In this document: one piece after another, positions 23,489-32,830 of the stretch | How the letters are laid out: each line of letters opens with the position of its first letter | How positions within the stretch are numbered: the stretch's first letter is position 1 | Assembly: GCA_900095095.1 (NCBI GenBank) | Contig: FMBT01000546.1 | Coordinates: 1 to 57,561 of the forward strand | Direction: 5' to 3' | DNA length: 57,561 nt | Source: Fragilariopsis cylindrus CCMP1102 | Taxonomy: Eukaryota; Bacillariophyta; Bacillariophyceae; Bacillariales; Bacillariaceae | Translations under genes and position numbers: made by a program | Notes under the pieces: generated by a model | The model's input: the letters and a program-made list of their open reading frames with translations, nothing else | Database searches by the model: none | What the model was told of the DNA's origin: nothing

Positions 23489-24342
23489 AAAGACGGTGCT
23501 GAGATATGTGGAGCTAGTATTACGGGCCCAGCCCTGGCGCTTTTTCTGTCTCGAATGCAAACATCACAATTAGAATCCGATCACAATGATGGTGTAGTCT
23601 ACCGACCACAGTGGTGGCGGAACGAGCACCCGAACTGCGATTGGGAGGACAAAATATTGATATTGAGGGTGCAGCACAAGAAGCAGTAGACCTAATGGGC
23701 ATCGGAGATGATACTCGTGAGCACCGTACCACTGAGGAAGGGTTGGAATTTATTGGTTCTGATGGATCTATCAGTGCCTCCTTCCCCATGGACAGTACTT
23801 GTTGTATGACAGAAGAGTTGGAGATCTTAAGAGGCGATCCGGCTAAAATCATTTATGACAAAACAACAACACCTTCAGAATCAACCACTGAAGCTGAAGC
23901 TGAATGTGAATGCGAATATATTATTGGAGACTATGTTGTTGCTATGGAGGAGAACGAGGAGCACGTGACGGTGATATTTGAGTCTGAAAAGAAGCGAAAT
24001 TTTGATCTGATCGTGGTCTGTATATTGCTTTCTTCACAGTACCAAAGTGTGGTAAGACCGACAACAATATGGCTAGATGGTATAACTCTACCTTATCACG
24101 TGATATGCTACTCCGCCCTGATCGACTCGGCACCTCTACAAGAGTTGTTGTTGCATTTATGTCCCCTCCTAAGTCGTACGAGAGACTCCCACCGAACGAA
24201 TAGAGAACTTGAGGAGTATGGACGGTCAATAAGACAAATTATTAGAGCATCAAGGAATTGTAAAGTCAAATGGATAACAAGTGATGATGAATCATATTCA
24301 CATGATGGTATACCCTTTCCTACTGCTGACCATGGTGAATAG
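23489..24342 (+). pseudogene. Relic of an FAD-dependent aromatic-hydroxylase-type monooxygenase
   Basis: Family text is spread over all three + frames. 23489-23570 gives KTVLxxICGASITGPALALFLSRM, the FAD-binding Rossmann start. After a slip, from 23605, VVAERAPELRLGGQNIDIEGAAQEAVDLMGI and EELEILRGDPAKIIYD follow. YIIGDYVVAMEENEEHVTVIFES..NFDLIV should be followed by the GADGxxS motif, but at 24014 it jumps in another frame to GLYIAFFTVPKCG..NMARWYN..DMLLRPDRLGTS, ending PPKSYERLPPNE and a stop near 24203. So roughly 25-30 residues around the second FAD motif are deleted, and there are at least two other slips. These enzymes hydroxylate small aromatic or polycyclic compounds using NAD(P)H. Similar genes are common in bacteria and fungi, so acquisition by transfer is possible, not shown. 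Confidence 0.75.
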
Positions 24343-24652
24343 AAAAAAATGTGATGGCGGTGGAGGTAAAAAAGAAACGGAATTACGAAAAATGTGATGC
24401 AAAAGGAGAATGCTTTATCTCTACTACATGTATGCAATCCGACTAGTCCTATGCTTTATTAGTCTAGGTTTTTTTAATCTCATCTCATCTTATTTAATTT
24501 TAATTTTATAGTTATCCTATTTATAGTTATAGTTATTACTTTTTAGGTTTAGCTAGTTTGTTTGGGAGTAGACAACACACGATACCGTGACTACATTACG
24601 AATATAGTACTACTACTCGTATATGTATGCGAAATAATAATAATAATAGTTC

Positions 24653-24653
<1 letters not shown>

Positions 24654-24686
<33 letters not shown>
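24654..24686. repeat. GT dinucleotide microsatellite
   Basis: Sixteen or so uninterrupted TG/GT units. Confidence 0.95.
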
Positions 24687-24690
<4 letters not shown>

Positions 24691-24764
24691 ATCGTGCGGG
24701 GTCGGTCATGTGTCAATTGTGGTGTAAGTTTAAGGTAGTATTTTTTTGTTTCTTTTTCAGTTTT

Positions 24765-24765
<1 letters not shown>

Positions 24766-24799
<34 letters not shown>
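24766..24799. repeat. AT dinucleotide microsatellite
   Basis: About 17 uninterrupted AT units. Confidence 0.95.
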
Positions 24800-24802
<3 letters not shown>

Positions 24803-24920
24803 GAAATGTATGTAGGATGTAAATAGAACGAGAGAGTTGACGTTGACAAGGAAACCGATTTGCGATCTCATATTATTTAGTTTTCTTTCTTTCTCTATTT
24901 GTTTATTTTAAAGATTAAGT

Positions 24921-25712
24921 TTATTCGTCATCATCATCATCATCATCATCATCTCCTCCTTCTTCTCCTTCTTCTTCTTCTTCTTCATCATCATCGTCCT
25001 GGAATTTAAATTATGTACAATACGTAGAGTAATTTTAAAATTAAGATGAGATCATAGAAAAAAAAATTGCGACGTGGTAAGTTAGTTGTTGAGAGATACA
25101 AAAAAAATTCCGACAATGAACAAATTGTAAATCCGAGCAAACTTTATTTTTTAAAGTTTCGGCAGCAGAGCATAAAACAAAAACAATACAAAGATAAATA
25201 CACAATTTCAAAAAATAAATACATACCTCATCATCATCGTCGTCATCGTCATCATCGTCATCACCAGGATTAATAGCTCTTTCCGCAAATTTCGACCATA
25301 ATTCTGTTTGTTCTTTTTTCATTAATCCTTGATAATGTTGTCCAAATACAAATTCTGTGACTTGTTTATCACCAGCTTCAGCACTGGCCAAATATAAACG
25401 TGCTTTTGCTTCCGGTCGGGCCCAGGATTCAATCGATGTTTCTGGTGCACCAAATACCACTGCCATTTGTAATAATAATCCTACTGTATAATAAAAATAT
25501 ATATATTCTTCCCATCCTTCTTTTTTTACAAGATGACCACTCCATAATTCAGCATTTTGTGATTGTGGTACTGGTGTGGATGCATCCGAACCGAGATTTC
25601 TACGTGTTATGGGTTGTCGTTGTCGTTGTTGAACAGCACCACGTCGAGTAGCGGTAGAAACGGTAGTACTACGACGAAGGACCATACGTGCTTTAGATGC
25701 TAATATGCTCAT
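24921..25712 (-). CDS. Small mitochondrial-type membrane protein, possible complex I NDUFB11/ESSS subunit (one intron)
   Basis: 187 aa from exons 25712-25227 and 24998-24921. The N-terminus (MSILASKARMVLRRSTTVSTATRRGAVQQRQ) is Arg/Ser/Thr-rich without acids, like a mitochondrial presequence. It is followed by LWSGHLVKKEGWEEYIYFYYTVGLLLQMAVVFGAPETSIESWARPEAKARL: one membrane span, then a W-(A/S)-R-x-EA motif like that of the ESSS/NDUFB11 subunit of respiratory complex I. The C-terminus is a long Asp/Glu tail interrupted by the intron; splicing is phase 0 and both exons continue the tail to TAA at 24921. The acidic tail is unusual. The family call rests on one motif and is tentative. Confidence 0.6.
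24999..25226 (-). other. Intron of the NDUFB11-like gene
   Basis: GTATGT at 25226 and AAATTCCAG ending 24999; 228 bp. It sits inside the Asp/Glu repeat, with GAT/GAA codons on both sides. Confidence 0.85.
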
Positions 25713-26248
25713 GATTATTAATTATTGTTGTATGTATTGTATTGAGTTGTGTCTTGTCTTCTATTGTCTTTTATTTTATGTGTTGGAGAGGAAATAGCGT
25801 CCGGTTCGCTCAGTTACTTAGTCTTTCAATAGTAAAGTACTCGTTTACAATCACTCTTTCTTGTTCACTGTAGGTACAGTACAGTAGGGTAGGTTGGTGA
25901 AGTGGTGATGTGTTGTGTTGGCACTTTCAGCAACGTTGTTGCTGCTTTTTGTTTGTTTGACTTCCTTTCAGCTCATGCATGTCGTGTTGTCTCGTGGTGT
26001 TGTTTTGTTTGTATGCGCGTTTTCATTTTTTTCATTTCGGCGTGCGCGAGTCTCATGCTTGGATATTATGATGCATACTATAGGTATGATGATACCAAGC
26101 ACATCAGAATTCACATTTTATTTGTACTAAGACAACGTTAATGCATATCCGAGAGGCAGCATAGCAAAAGATATCGAACAAAGAACAAACAACAAACATA
26201 GCTAACAATAAATAGATAAATGTTGTTGATCGAATAGAAAACAATCCA
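25713..26248. other. Divergent intergenic region
   Basis: Promoter side of the NDUFB11-like (-) and hydrolase (+) genes. A gtacagtacagtag word is at 25874-25887. No gene seen. Confidence 0.5.
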
Positions 26249-28534
26249 ATGACTCCTAATAACGCGGAGGGGTTCGTCGTCGACAATAATAGTGACAGTG
26301 GCAGTGGCAGTGGCAGTGGCAGTGGCAGTGGCAGTGGCAGCAACAGCAACAGCAACAGCAACAGCATAGAAGACGAAGACGAAGACGAAGATTTAGACCG
26401 TGATTGTGATTTAGATTACGACGAATTGATGAACGACGAAGAGGGTGGTGGTATCATCAACAACATCGTGAGCAGTAGCAGTGACAGCGAAACTAAAATC
26501 AGCATTGGTGATAGTAATGAACAACAAGGTGTGAGCAAAGAAAAAAAAGGCAAGGATAAAGAAGATGAAGAAAATGGAAATGCAAATTCTTCATCATCAT
26601 CATCTTCTTCTTCACCGTCGTCGTCATCTATTTCTTTATTAGCATCATTAAGCAATGTATTCCGTCACTGGACAATAGGACGGACAAAGATGATGCCATC
26701 ATTGCCATCATTGTCGTCATACGCTGCTACTGCTAGTGCTAGTGCTCTATCATTATTAATATATGCATATGAAAGACGAAATCAAAAACAACTTACATCT
26801 CCACCTATAATAATGGGACAACTTCCTTCGAATACAATAATACGATCAGTTTATGAAAAATTATTGATTGGTACTAGCGTTAGTAATGTTGGTAGGACTG
26901 GGTATAATAGTAATAGTAATAATACTGGCACTGGGAAAAGCAATAATGATGGTATATTCACACGTTCAATTGTACCAAAAATGTTTATAGGAACGAATGG
27001 ACAAATATCAAGTGCAATGGCATATTTGAATCCTGGTCCATCCTCTACCAGCAGATCTAAATCTACTACAAGATTTACTGAAATTATTACATCCTCCTAT
27101 GATGGTGCTAAAATATATTTAGATTGGGAAATTCCAGGCGGTAGCGGAGATACTGATCAAAATCAAACTCAAAATCAAAATAGAAAAGATGATATAGTAA
27201 GTAAAGGTCGGAATAGAATCCAACAACCAATTGTACTTATTTTACATGGTATAAATAATTCCTCTAAATTTGGTTATATGAAAAGCTTATCACGTACTTT
27301 TGTAAAAGAAAGAGGTTGGAATTCTGTCTCAATGAATTTTCGTGGTATTGGTGGTGTTTCTTCTATCGGAGATGATGATAATATGGCAACACCACGAAGT
27401 TACAATGCTGCATATACAGGTGATATACGTAGTATTGTGAATCAATTATCATCAAGATTAGTACAACAAACAACAGAATCAGAAACAGGAACTAACAGTA
27501 AACATCATCCATACTTATTTTTAATTGGAAATTCATTAGGTGCAATGATCATAACAAAATATTTAGGTGAAGAAGGATTAGCAAATACATTACCATTAAA
27601 CGTAGTAGGTGGTGTTTCACTTGGAAATCCATTTAAATTTCATAGTGATAAAATCAAATCACCATTTAATGAAATTATGGGTATTGCACGTAAAATGAAT
27701 TATCATAAACAAAGAAAATCAATGAATATGATACAACAACAATCATCATCATCAAACGGTGTAACTGCTAACGTTACTACTAACGTTATCAACGACGTTA
27801 CTACCAATATACGAAATATATCATTATCATCATTAGATCGTATTATTGCACCATATATGATACGTAATTCTGTTCATCCACCATATGAGACAAAAATTGG
27901 TTATGGACATAGTACTAATACTACTAATAACAATAGTAATAGTAATAGTATCGACGCAAAATCAAGATCAAAATCAGATTCACACAATATGCACGATGCA
28001 GATTCAGCAGCAATAGAATATTGGTATGATAGTAGTTGTTATAGGCAACAACGACATATAACAATCCCATACATGCATATAATTGCAAAAGATGATTACT
28101 TATGTTATAACAATGCAATGCAAACATATATATTAAATTATACATTAAATAATAATCCAAATATTATTTTGGTTACGACACAATGTGGTGGTCATTTAGG
28201 ATGGCAACAATCTGAATCATCTGAATCATCTAAGATAGAAATTGATTCTAAATCTAAATCTGAATCTAGATCATCATCATCTAGATCATCATCATGGTTC
28301 GGTTATTCTTGGGCCGATAATGCTACATCTGATTTCTTTCAAGCTATTATTGATACCAATACCAATCATAATACCGATACCGATACCAATATCGAAGAGA
28401 GAGACGAAAAAATCGAAGAAGAAACAAATAAGCAAACACGTGCTGATGCTAATGCTATACGTCTTGAAGAAAATCGAAGAATTGAAAATGAAGAAGCGAT
28501 TGGTTATTCTAGACGTTATCGATCTCGATTGTGA
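26249..28534 (+). CDS. Alpha/beta hydrolase of the ABHD1/ABHD3/YheT (EMB8) group
   Basis: 761 aa, intronless. After ~140 residues of Gly-Ser, Asn-Ser and acidic repeats the catalytic region appears: ITSSYDGAKIYLDWEIPGG, PIVLILHGINNSSKFGYMKSL (oxyanion strand), GWNSVSMNFRGIGGVS, and YLFLIGNSLGAMIITKYLGE with nucleophile Ser near residue 428. Then VVGGVSLGNPF, the acid in IIAKDDYLCY (~612) and the His in TTQCGGHLGW (~646). This set and order match membrane-associated ABHD1/3-type lipases and esterases that act on phospholipids or other acyl esters. Inserts of Asn/Ser and a Lys/Ser-rich linker enlarge the protein. The substrate is not predictable. Confidence 0.9.
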   Translation: MTPNNAEGFVVDNNSDSGSGSGSGSGSGSGSNSNSNSNSIEDEDEDEDLDRDCDLDYDELMNDEEGGGIINNIVSSSSDSETKISIGDSNEQQGVSKEKKGKDKEDEENGNANSSSSSSSSSPSSSSISLLASLSNVFRHWTIGRTKMMPSLPSLSSYAATASASALSLLIYAYERRNQKQLTSPPIIMGQLPSNTIIRSVYEKLLIGTSVSNVGRTGYNSNSNNTGTGKSNNDGIFTRSIVPKMFIGTNGQISSAMAYLNPGPSSTSRSKSTTRFTEIITSSYDGAKIYLDWEIPGGSGDTDQNQTQNQNRKDDIVSKGRNRIQQPIVLILHGINNSSKFGYMKSLSRTFVKERGWNSVSMNFRGIGGVSSIGDDDNMATPRSYNAAYTGDIRSIVNQLSSRLVQQTTESETGTNSKHHPYLFLIGNSLGAMIITKYLGEEGLANTLPLNVVGGVSLGNPFKFHSDKIKSPFNEIMGIARKMNYHKQRKSMNMIQQQSSSSNGVTANVTTNVINDVTTNIRNISLSSLDRIIAPYMIRNSVHPPYETKIGYGHSTNTTNNNSNSNSIDAKSRSKSDSHNMHDADSAAIEYWYDSSCYRQQRHITIPYMHIIAKDDYLCYNNAMQTYILNYTLNNNPNIILVTTQCGGHLGWQQSESSESSKIEIDSKSKSESRSSSSRSSSWFGYSWADNATSDFFQAIIDTNTNHNTDTDTNIEERDEKIEEETNKQTRADANAIRLEENRRIENEEAIGYSRRYRSRL
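26291..26370. repeat. GGCAGT and AACAGC hexanucleotide repeats (coding)
   Basis: About eight GGCAGT units encode Gly-Ser, followed by AACAGC units encoding Asn-Ser in the N-terminus of the hydrolase. A G-to-A/T-to-C drift between the two arrays suggests one grew from the other. Confidence 0.9.
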
Positions 28535-28820
28535 CAAAAGGAAATGTTCGATAGTACTTCGTATATTATAATCAAATTTCATTTCATTTTATTCAAAATA
28601 CTACCTATACATATGGTCTTTTGTGTGCATGTGTGCATGTGTGTTTGGGCAAAACTAAGAAATAGCATCAATAAAAACCTCGAGTATTATTGGATATATA
28701 TGATAGCTCGCAATAAGCAACTACACCATACCTGAACTACGGAAGAAGAAGAAGAAGAAGACGAACGGCTATAATTAATTAGTTCCTTCTGTTCATCTTA
28801 ATATCGTGTGTTCGTTTATT
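28535..28820. other. Convergent 3' region
   Basis: Between the hydrolase (+) and VOC gene (-). A GAA run at 28742-28762; no gene. Confidence 0.5.
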
Positions 28821-29363
28821 TTAGTATTCTTTTTCTTTCCATCGTGGATGGCCATCAATCCGTTTTGCGAAAGAAAGTTCGTGACCCATCGGATCGATAA
28901 TATGAAAATATCGTTCACCCCATGATGCATTCCTTGGTTGAGATTTGGGCTGTAGTCCTCCGTCTATAGCAATACGATACATATCGTCGACGTCTGACAC
29001 ATAAACTACACATCGGCCCCAACGAGTCCCTTCCGTTTCAGGTGGCTTGTATTCCTCGTTGTGGAATAGATTGATGTGAAGGTCACGGTTGTGTGATAGT
29101 GTTGTAAAATCTGCATCAGGGCCACCAAAAGTAATAGCCAAGCCGATTTTTGTGTAAAATGGTACACTTTTATTCATGTCGCATGTTGCCAACGTTAAAG
29201 CATTCAGAGACAGCCAAGAACAAGAAATTTGTGATCCTTCGTGTGATGAATTAGAAGAAGAATTCTTGTTTGGTGGGTTTATTGCGCGAGATGATAATCC
29301 GTTTATCATCTGAATAGAAATAAAGAAAATGAGAAATGCCTCCAATATTGACATGATATTCAA
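28821..29363 (-). CDS. VOC-superfamily (glyoxalase/bleomycin-resistance/dioxygenase fold) protein with signal peptide
   Basis: 180 aa. The leader MNIMSILEAFLIFFISIQMINGLSS predicts entry into the secretory or plastid route; a Met three codons on (MSIL) is equally possible. The body carries two beta-alpha-beta-beta-beta repeats: SLNALTLATCDMNKSVPFYTKIGL..FGGPDADFTTLSHNRDLHINLF and GRCVVYVSDVDDMYRIAIDGGL..WGERYFHIIDPMGHELSFAKRI. DPMGHELSF is the usual C-terminal signature, with His and Glu as potential metal ligands. Which reaction (isomerase, dioxygenase or resistance-type binding) cannot be told. Confidence 0.85.
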   Translation of the reverse strand: MNIMSILEAFLIFFISIQMINGLSSRAINPPNKNSSSNSSHEGSQISCSWLSLNALTLATCDMNKSVPFYTKIGLAITFGGPDADFTTLSHNRDLHINLFHNEEYKPPETEGTRWGRCVVYVSDVDDMYRIAIDGGLQPKSQPRNASWGERYFHIIDPMGHELSFAKRIDGHPRWKEKEY

Positions 29364-29966
29364 TTCAAAACTAGACGATAACGGTGAACCATGGAACCAA
29401 TAACTTGGAAAGTTGTGTGGATTTTGGTTTGCTCGCCTAACCGATTATCGAAAAAATATATAAATCGTAATCTTTGAGCAAAGGGTAAAAATAGGAATGG
29501 AAGAATGTAGTGCTGAAAAAAGAAATCCATTCCGTCTTCTTTACCGCACAAAGATATACAGTATATCATTTCGGCGATTTAAATAATTTTTATTTAGGGG
29601 AGCTCTTCATATTGGGGGCAGCGGTGTTCCCTTTTGTTCGCGCAAATCCTCGTGTTTCGTGTTCCCTTGTTTGTTTTTTTAACAAAAGAAATAATTAACA
29701 ACATGACAAGCATACCCATTGACAAAATGGATCCTCTTGAAAGGCTCTTATAATACAAACGACTAGTCGGCTAACTAATATAACAGTCATAGAGACATCG
29801 GTACTATTAGTTTATCTATTACTTTATTATTCGATTTGTAATCCTCCTCTCTCTTATGCATGCACCTCTTCCTGGCGATTCGAAATCTGCCTGCCATCCC
29901 TGTACTGTTCCACCGCCTAGAATTTTCCCCAAGTGACCAAATTGCACCGAAACTTTTTCTCCCTAG
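29364..29966. other. Intergenic, no gene seen
   Basis: Upstream of the VOC gene and downstream of the LRR gene, both on the minus strand. Nothing protein-like. Confidence 0.5.
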
Positions 29967-31313
29967 TTAGGTGGTATCAAATATATTACTATACATAGAT
30001 ATTTTTTTTAAACCTTTGATATCACTAAATTTAGTCCCCAACAAAGCAACACCAGCATCTGTAATTTTATTATGATTCACTGTTAATTCTTCTAATGTTT
30101 TATTTTTACATAGCGAGTCAATTAAGTACGATAATTGTAGATCATTAATGGACGTATTATCTAAATCTAATATTTTGATTGTTTTATTATTGGATAATGC
30201 CTTTGAAAATAATAATAAATCAAATTCTTCACCAATAGATGTATTTACATGTTGATAACTTAAATCAATTATTTTTAATTTACATGTAGATTTCTTGGAT
30301 TTTTTATCTTTCTTTTTAGACTTTTTATCTTTCCTTTTTTTACTATCTTTTTCTACACCAATTATATGATTCGTTAATGAATGTAATCCATTCGAACGAC
30401 ATTTATTACCAAATATACGTAATTCTTCTAATTGTTTTGGTAAACTACCCAGTAATATACCTAAATGATTATCATTCAATCCACATCGACTGGTGATTAA
30501 GGATGTTACACTGGTATTTTTGGAAATGGATTGGGACAGTAATGGTATATGATAGGATAAATCTGTAATAAAATCTAATTGGAGTTTACATAAATGTTTT
30601 GAAAAGATGATGGATGATAATGCAAAGGATGTGGATATGGTATAAGATTTCATATTGGATAAATGCAGATGAGTACAATTATCAATATTAATGATATTGG
30701 ACAAAATTAACTCAAAATAATTTATAGTACTTGCACTTGCACTACCACTACCTTGTTGTTGTTGTTGTTGTTGAAGATCTTGATGATTATCTTGCTCATT
30801 GTGATCGTAACTACAACAATTATCTAATTTAATCGATTCCCATCGAACTTTTTTTTGTCGTAAGATATCTACAGCAATGGATTCCCAAGAACGATTATCA
30901 CCACGTATTAATTCTAATAATTTGATAGCAATTTTATGATCTATGATCACATTTTTACCATATATTGATGTTTTGGTGATATCATTCGTTCCTAATTTTA
31001 TATCACGTTTCGCTGTAGATGAACCATTAATAAAAATTTGTGTACTCTTCTTTTTCTTACTTTTGGAATCTCCTGTTAATGGTGGCGGTGATGGTTCCAC
31101 ACTTTCAACTGTCTGTACGGAATTACTATCATCATCATCGTCCTTGTTGTCGAGACTATCATCATCGTCATAATCATCATCGTCGCTGAGTGAAATCCTT
31201 TTATTACCTGGTCGACTTCCATTACGCCTTATACCATTATTCGGGTAACTGTTCTCGTTATTATTATTATTACCACCACGACCGAGGAATCGTGAACTCA
31301 AATTACTAATCAT
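29967..31313 (-). CDS. Leucine-rich repeat protein (ribonuclease-inhibitor-type LRR)
   Basis: 448 aa, intronless. The first ~110 residues are Asn/Asp/Ser-rich and disordered. From about residue 210, LRR units can be read: CTHLHLSNMKSYTISTSFALSSIIFSK, LCKLQLDFITDLSYHIPLLSQSISKN, LEELRIFGNKCRSNGLHSL, LKIIDLSYQHVNT, IKILDLDNTSINDLQLSYLIDSL and LEELTVNHNKITDAGVALL. The 28-residue pattern LxxLxLxxNxIxDxG is the cytosolic RI type. A Lys-rich insert (KKRKDKKSKKKDKKSKK) interrupts it. No catalytic or membrane domain, so it is probably a protein-binding scaffold; the partner is unknown. Confidence 0.85.
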   Translation of the reverse strand: MISNLSSRFLGRGGNNNNNENSYPNNGIRRNGSRPGNKRISLSDDDDYDDDDSLDNKDDDDDSNSVQTVESVEPSPPPLTGDSKSKKKKSTQIFINGSSTAKRDIKLGTNDITKTSIYGKNVIIDHKIAIKLLELIRGDNRSWESIAVDILRQKKVRWESIKLDNCCSYDHNEQDNHQDLQQQQQQQGSGSASASTINYFELILSNIINIDNCTHLHLSNMKSYTISTSFALSSIIFSKHLCKLQLDFITDLSYHIPLLSQSISKNTSVTSLITSRCGLNDNHLGILLGSLPKQLEELRIFGNKCRSNGLHSLTNHIIGVEKDSKKRKDKKSKKKDKKSKKSTCKLKIIDLSYQHVNTSIGEEFDLLLFSKALSNNKTIKILDLDNTSINDLQLSYLIDSLCKNKTLEELTVNHNKITDAGVALLGTKFSDIKGLKKISMYSNIFDTT

Positions 31314-31403
31314 TATTATTTATTTTATAATATACTACTGTAATGAATCGAATTAGATGGAAGGCAGGGATTGTCTTTGCTTCGATGATTGATAATGATA
31401 CTA

Positions 31404-31405
<2 letters not shown>

Positions 31406-31442
<37 letters not shown>
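31406..31442. repeat. CT dinucleotide microsatellite
   Basis: Eighteen uninterrupted CT units; on the minus strand this is a GA tract about 100 bases upstream of the LRR gene start. Confidence 0.95.
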
Positions 31443-31448
<6 letters not shown>

Positions 31449-31503
31449 TAATCTCTGATCTAATTTCTCTACTCTGCTGTTACTGTGCAGTACTGCTACA
31501 GAC

Positions 31504-31537
31504 ATTCAATTCAATTCAATTCAATTCAATTCAATTC
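31504..31537. repeat. TTCAA pentanucleotide repeat
   Basis: Nearly seven perfect attca/ttcaa units. Confidence 0.95.
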
Positions 31538-31961
31538 GCGTGAAACTTGTCGTTAATACACTGTAAAAACAAAGGGCACTTAGCATCCGAACAAACTTGA
31601 AGCGAAGGGTGCTGTGGTGATGTGATACAGCGTGCGTACAGTAGGACTAGGGCTAACACTAACTTACTGCATTACAGTGTATTATTATTTTTTGTTAATG
31701 AAAAGATTATTTAAAAATCTATTTTTATTCGTGCATGCGCGGTCATTGGTTTTTGCACACAAAATAATACAGTACAGTACATACCGTTAACTCGTAAATA
31801 TTTGAAATCGGAAAGAATTATTGTACTGTGTAAACAAACGCATTCTCATCCAACACCAAAATGAAGGAAGAATCATAAAAATTATAGCCAAGCGAATGTA
31901 TATAAAGTCAACTTATTTCAAGACCAATATTATCATATCAAGACAAAAAAGAAAGAAAAGT

Positions 31962-32519
31962 ATGGCTATTCTTGTTGAATTCCGAAAAAGATGGATCCCA
32001 CTCTTAAAAACTGCAATAGCGTCTGGTGCTGATATAGCAGGTGATTATTATTTTTGGAGAAAAGTAAAGGAGGATGGTGCTGAAAATTTAAAAGTATATA
32101 AATTACCATTATTTATATTCTTTATTATATCCTGTATTTTTGGTGGTTTCACCATTATTACGTTACTATCGAAAGGTTGTGGTTGTGGACCACAAAACAA
32201 AACAAAAAATGGTGGTACTACTAAGAATTGTTCATTTTATGGATGTTTGACATTTGCATGTTGTGTCACTCGACTCAATCAAATTCTATCATTAGAAATT
32301 TTATTCGAAGATATACCACAATTTATCTTAACAGCATTAGTGACCTACGAAAAAGGATTAATGACACCAGCGGCTGCATTTAATGTCACAACATCGGGTT
32401 TTAATTTTGTATTCAATATATTTGATATGATGACACCTGATCCTGATGATGATCAAAATGATGCTGATGATGATGATAGTAAAATTCCTGACGGTAATAA
32501 TGTGGAAGCTGAGGCATAA
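31962..32519 (+). CDS. Small membrane protein of unknown function (EDIPQ motif)
   Basis: 185 aa if it starts at 31962 (MAILVEFRKRW); the in-frame ATG at 31884 or earlier adds a basic, non-conserved lead, so I prefer the later start. There is a first helix in LKTAIASGADIAGDYYFW, a strong membrane span PLFIFFIISCIFGGFTIITLL, a Cys-rich loop (GCGCGP..CSFYGCLTFACC), then LSLEILFEDIPQFILTALVTYE and a last hydrophobic stretch FNFVFNIFDMM before an acidic tail. The E-D-x-P-Q motif in a helix recalls XK-related and similar multi-pass proteins, but the likeness is slight. Its 3' part is duplicated in decayed form just downstream. Confidence 0.65.
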   Translation: MAILVEFRKRWIPLLKTAIASGADIAGDYYFWRKVKEDGAENLKVYKLPLFIFFIISCIFGGFTIITLLSKGCGCGPQNKTKNGGTTKNCSFYGCLTFACCVTRLNQILSLEILFEDIPQFILTALVTYEKGLMTPAAAFNVTTSGFNFVFNIFDMMTPDPDDDQNDADDDDSKIPDGNNVEAEA

Positions 32520-32598
32520 TACAATAATATTACGAAAAAAAATAATCGAAGAGAAAGAAAAGAAAAGGAAGGTAGAACAATGAGTATTATTTATGGTT

Positions 32599-32830
32599 CG
32601 ATAGAAATATTACACGTGATTTCTTGATCAGTTTGACATAATTCGTTAGAAACGAAAAAAGAGGAATATGGGACACCAGCGACTGTCTTTAATAGGACAA
32701 ACATCAGGAATTAATCTTTTATTTGACACACTTGATATATATGATTATGATGAGCCAACCGATACTAAAATGGTAATGATGGTGAGAGGCATGAAACAAT
32801 AATATTATTCTAGAATAAATCATCAAAGAG
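32599..32830 (+). pseudogene. Decayed partial tandem copy of the EDIPQ membrane protein
   Basis: Base-level alignment by eye to the 3' end of the upstream gene: tcgatagaaatatta against tcattagaaatttta, gacaccagcgactg against gacaccagcggctg, tttgacacacttgatat against ttcaatatatttgatat, and the shared 3' flank acaataatatta..aagagaaagaaa. In-frame stops (TGA) and slips make it non-coding. It is a tandem duplication in which only about the last third and the 3' flank survive. Confidence 0.75.

Larger units (their letters stand above)
24343..24920. other. Intergenic with microsatellites
   Basis: Contains (GT)n at 24654-24686 and (AT)n at 24766-24799, each over 30 bases. No gene seen. Confidence 0.6.
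31314..31961. other. Divergent intergenic region with microsatellites
   Basis: Holds (CT)n at 31406-31442 and (TTCAA)n at 31504-31537, plus acagtacagtac at 31769-31780. Both flanking genes start here. Confidence 0.6.
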
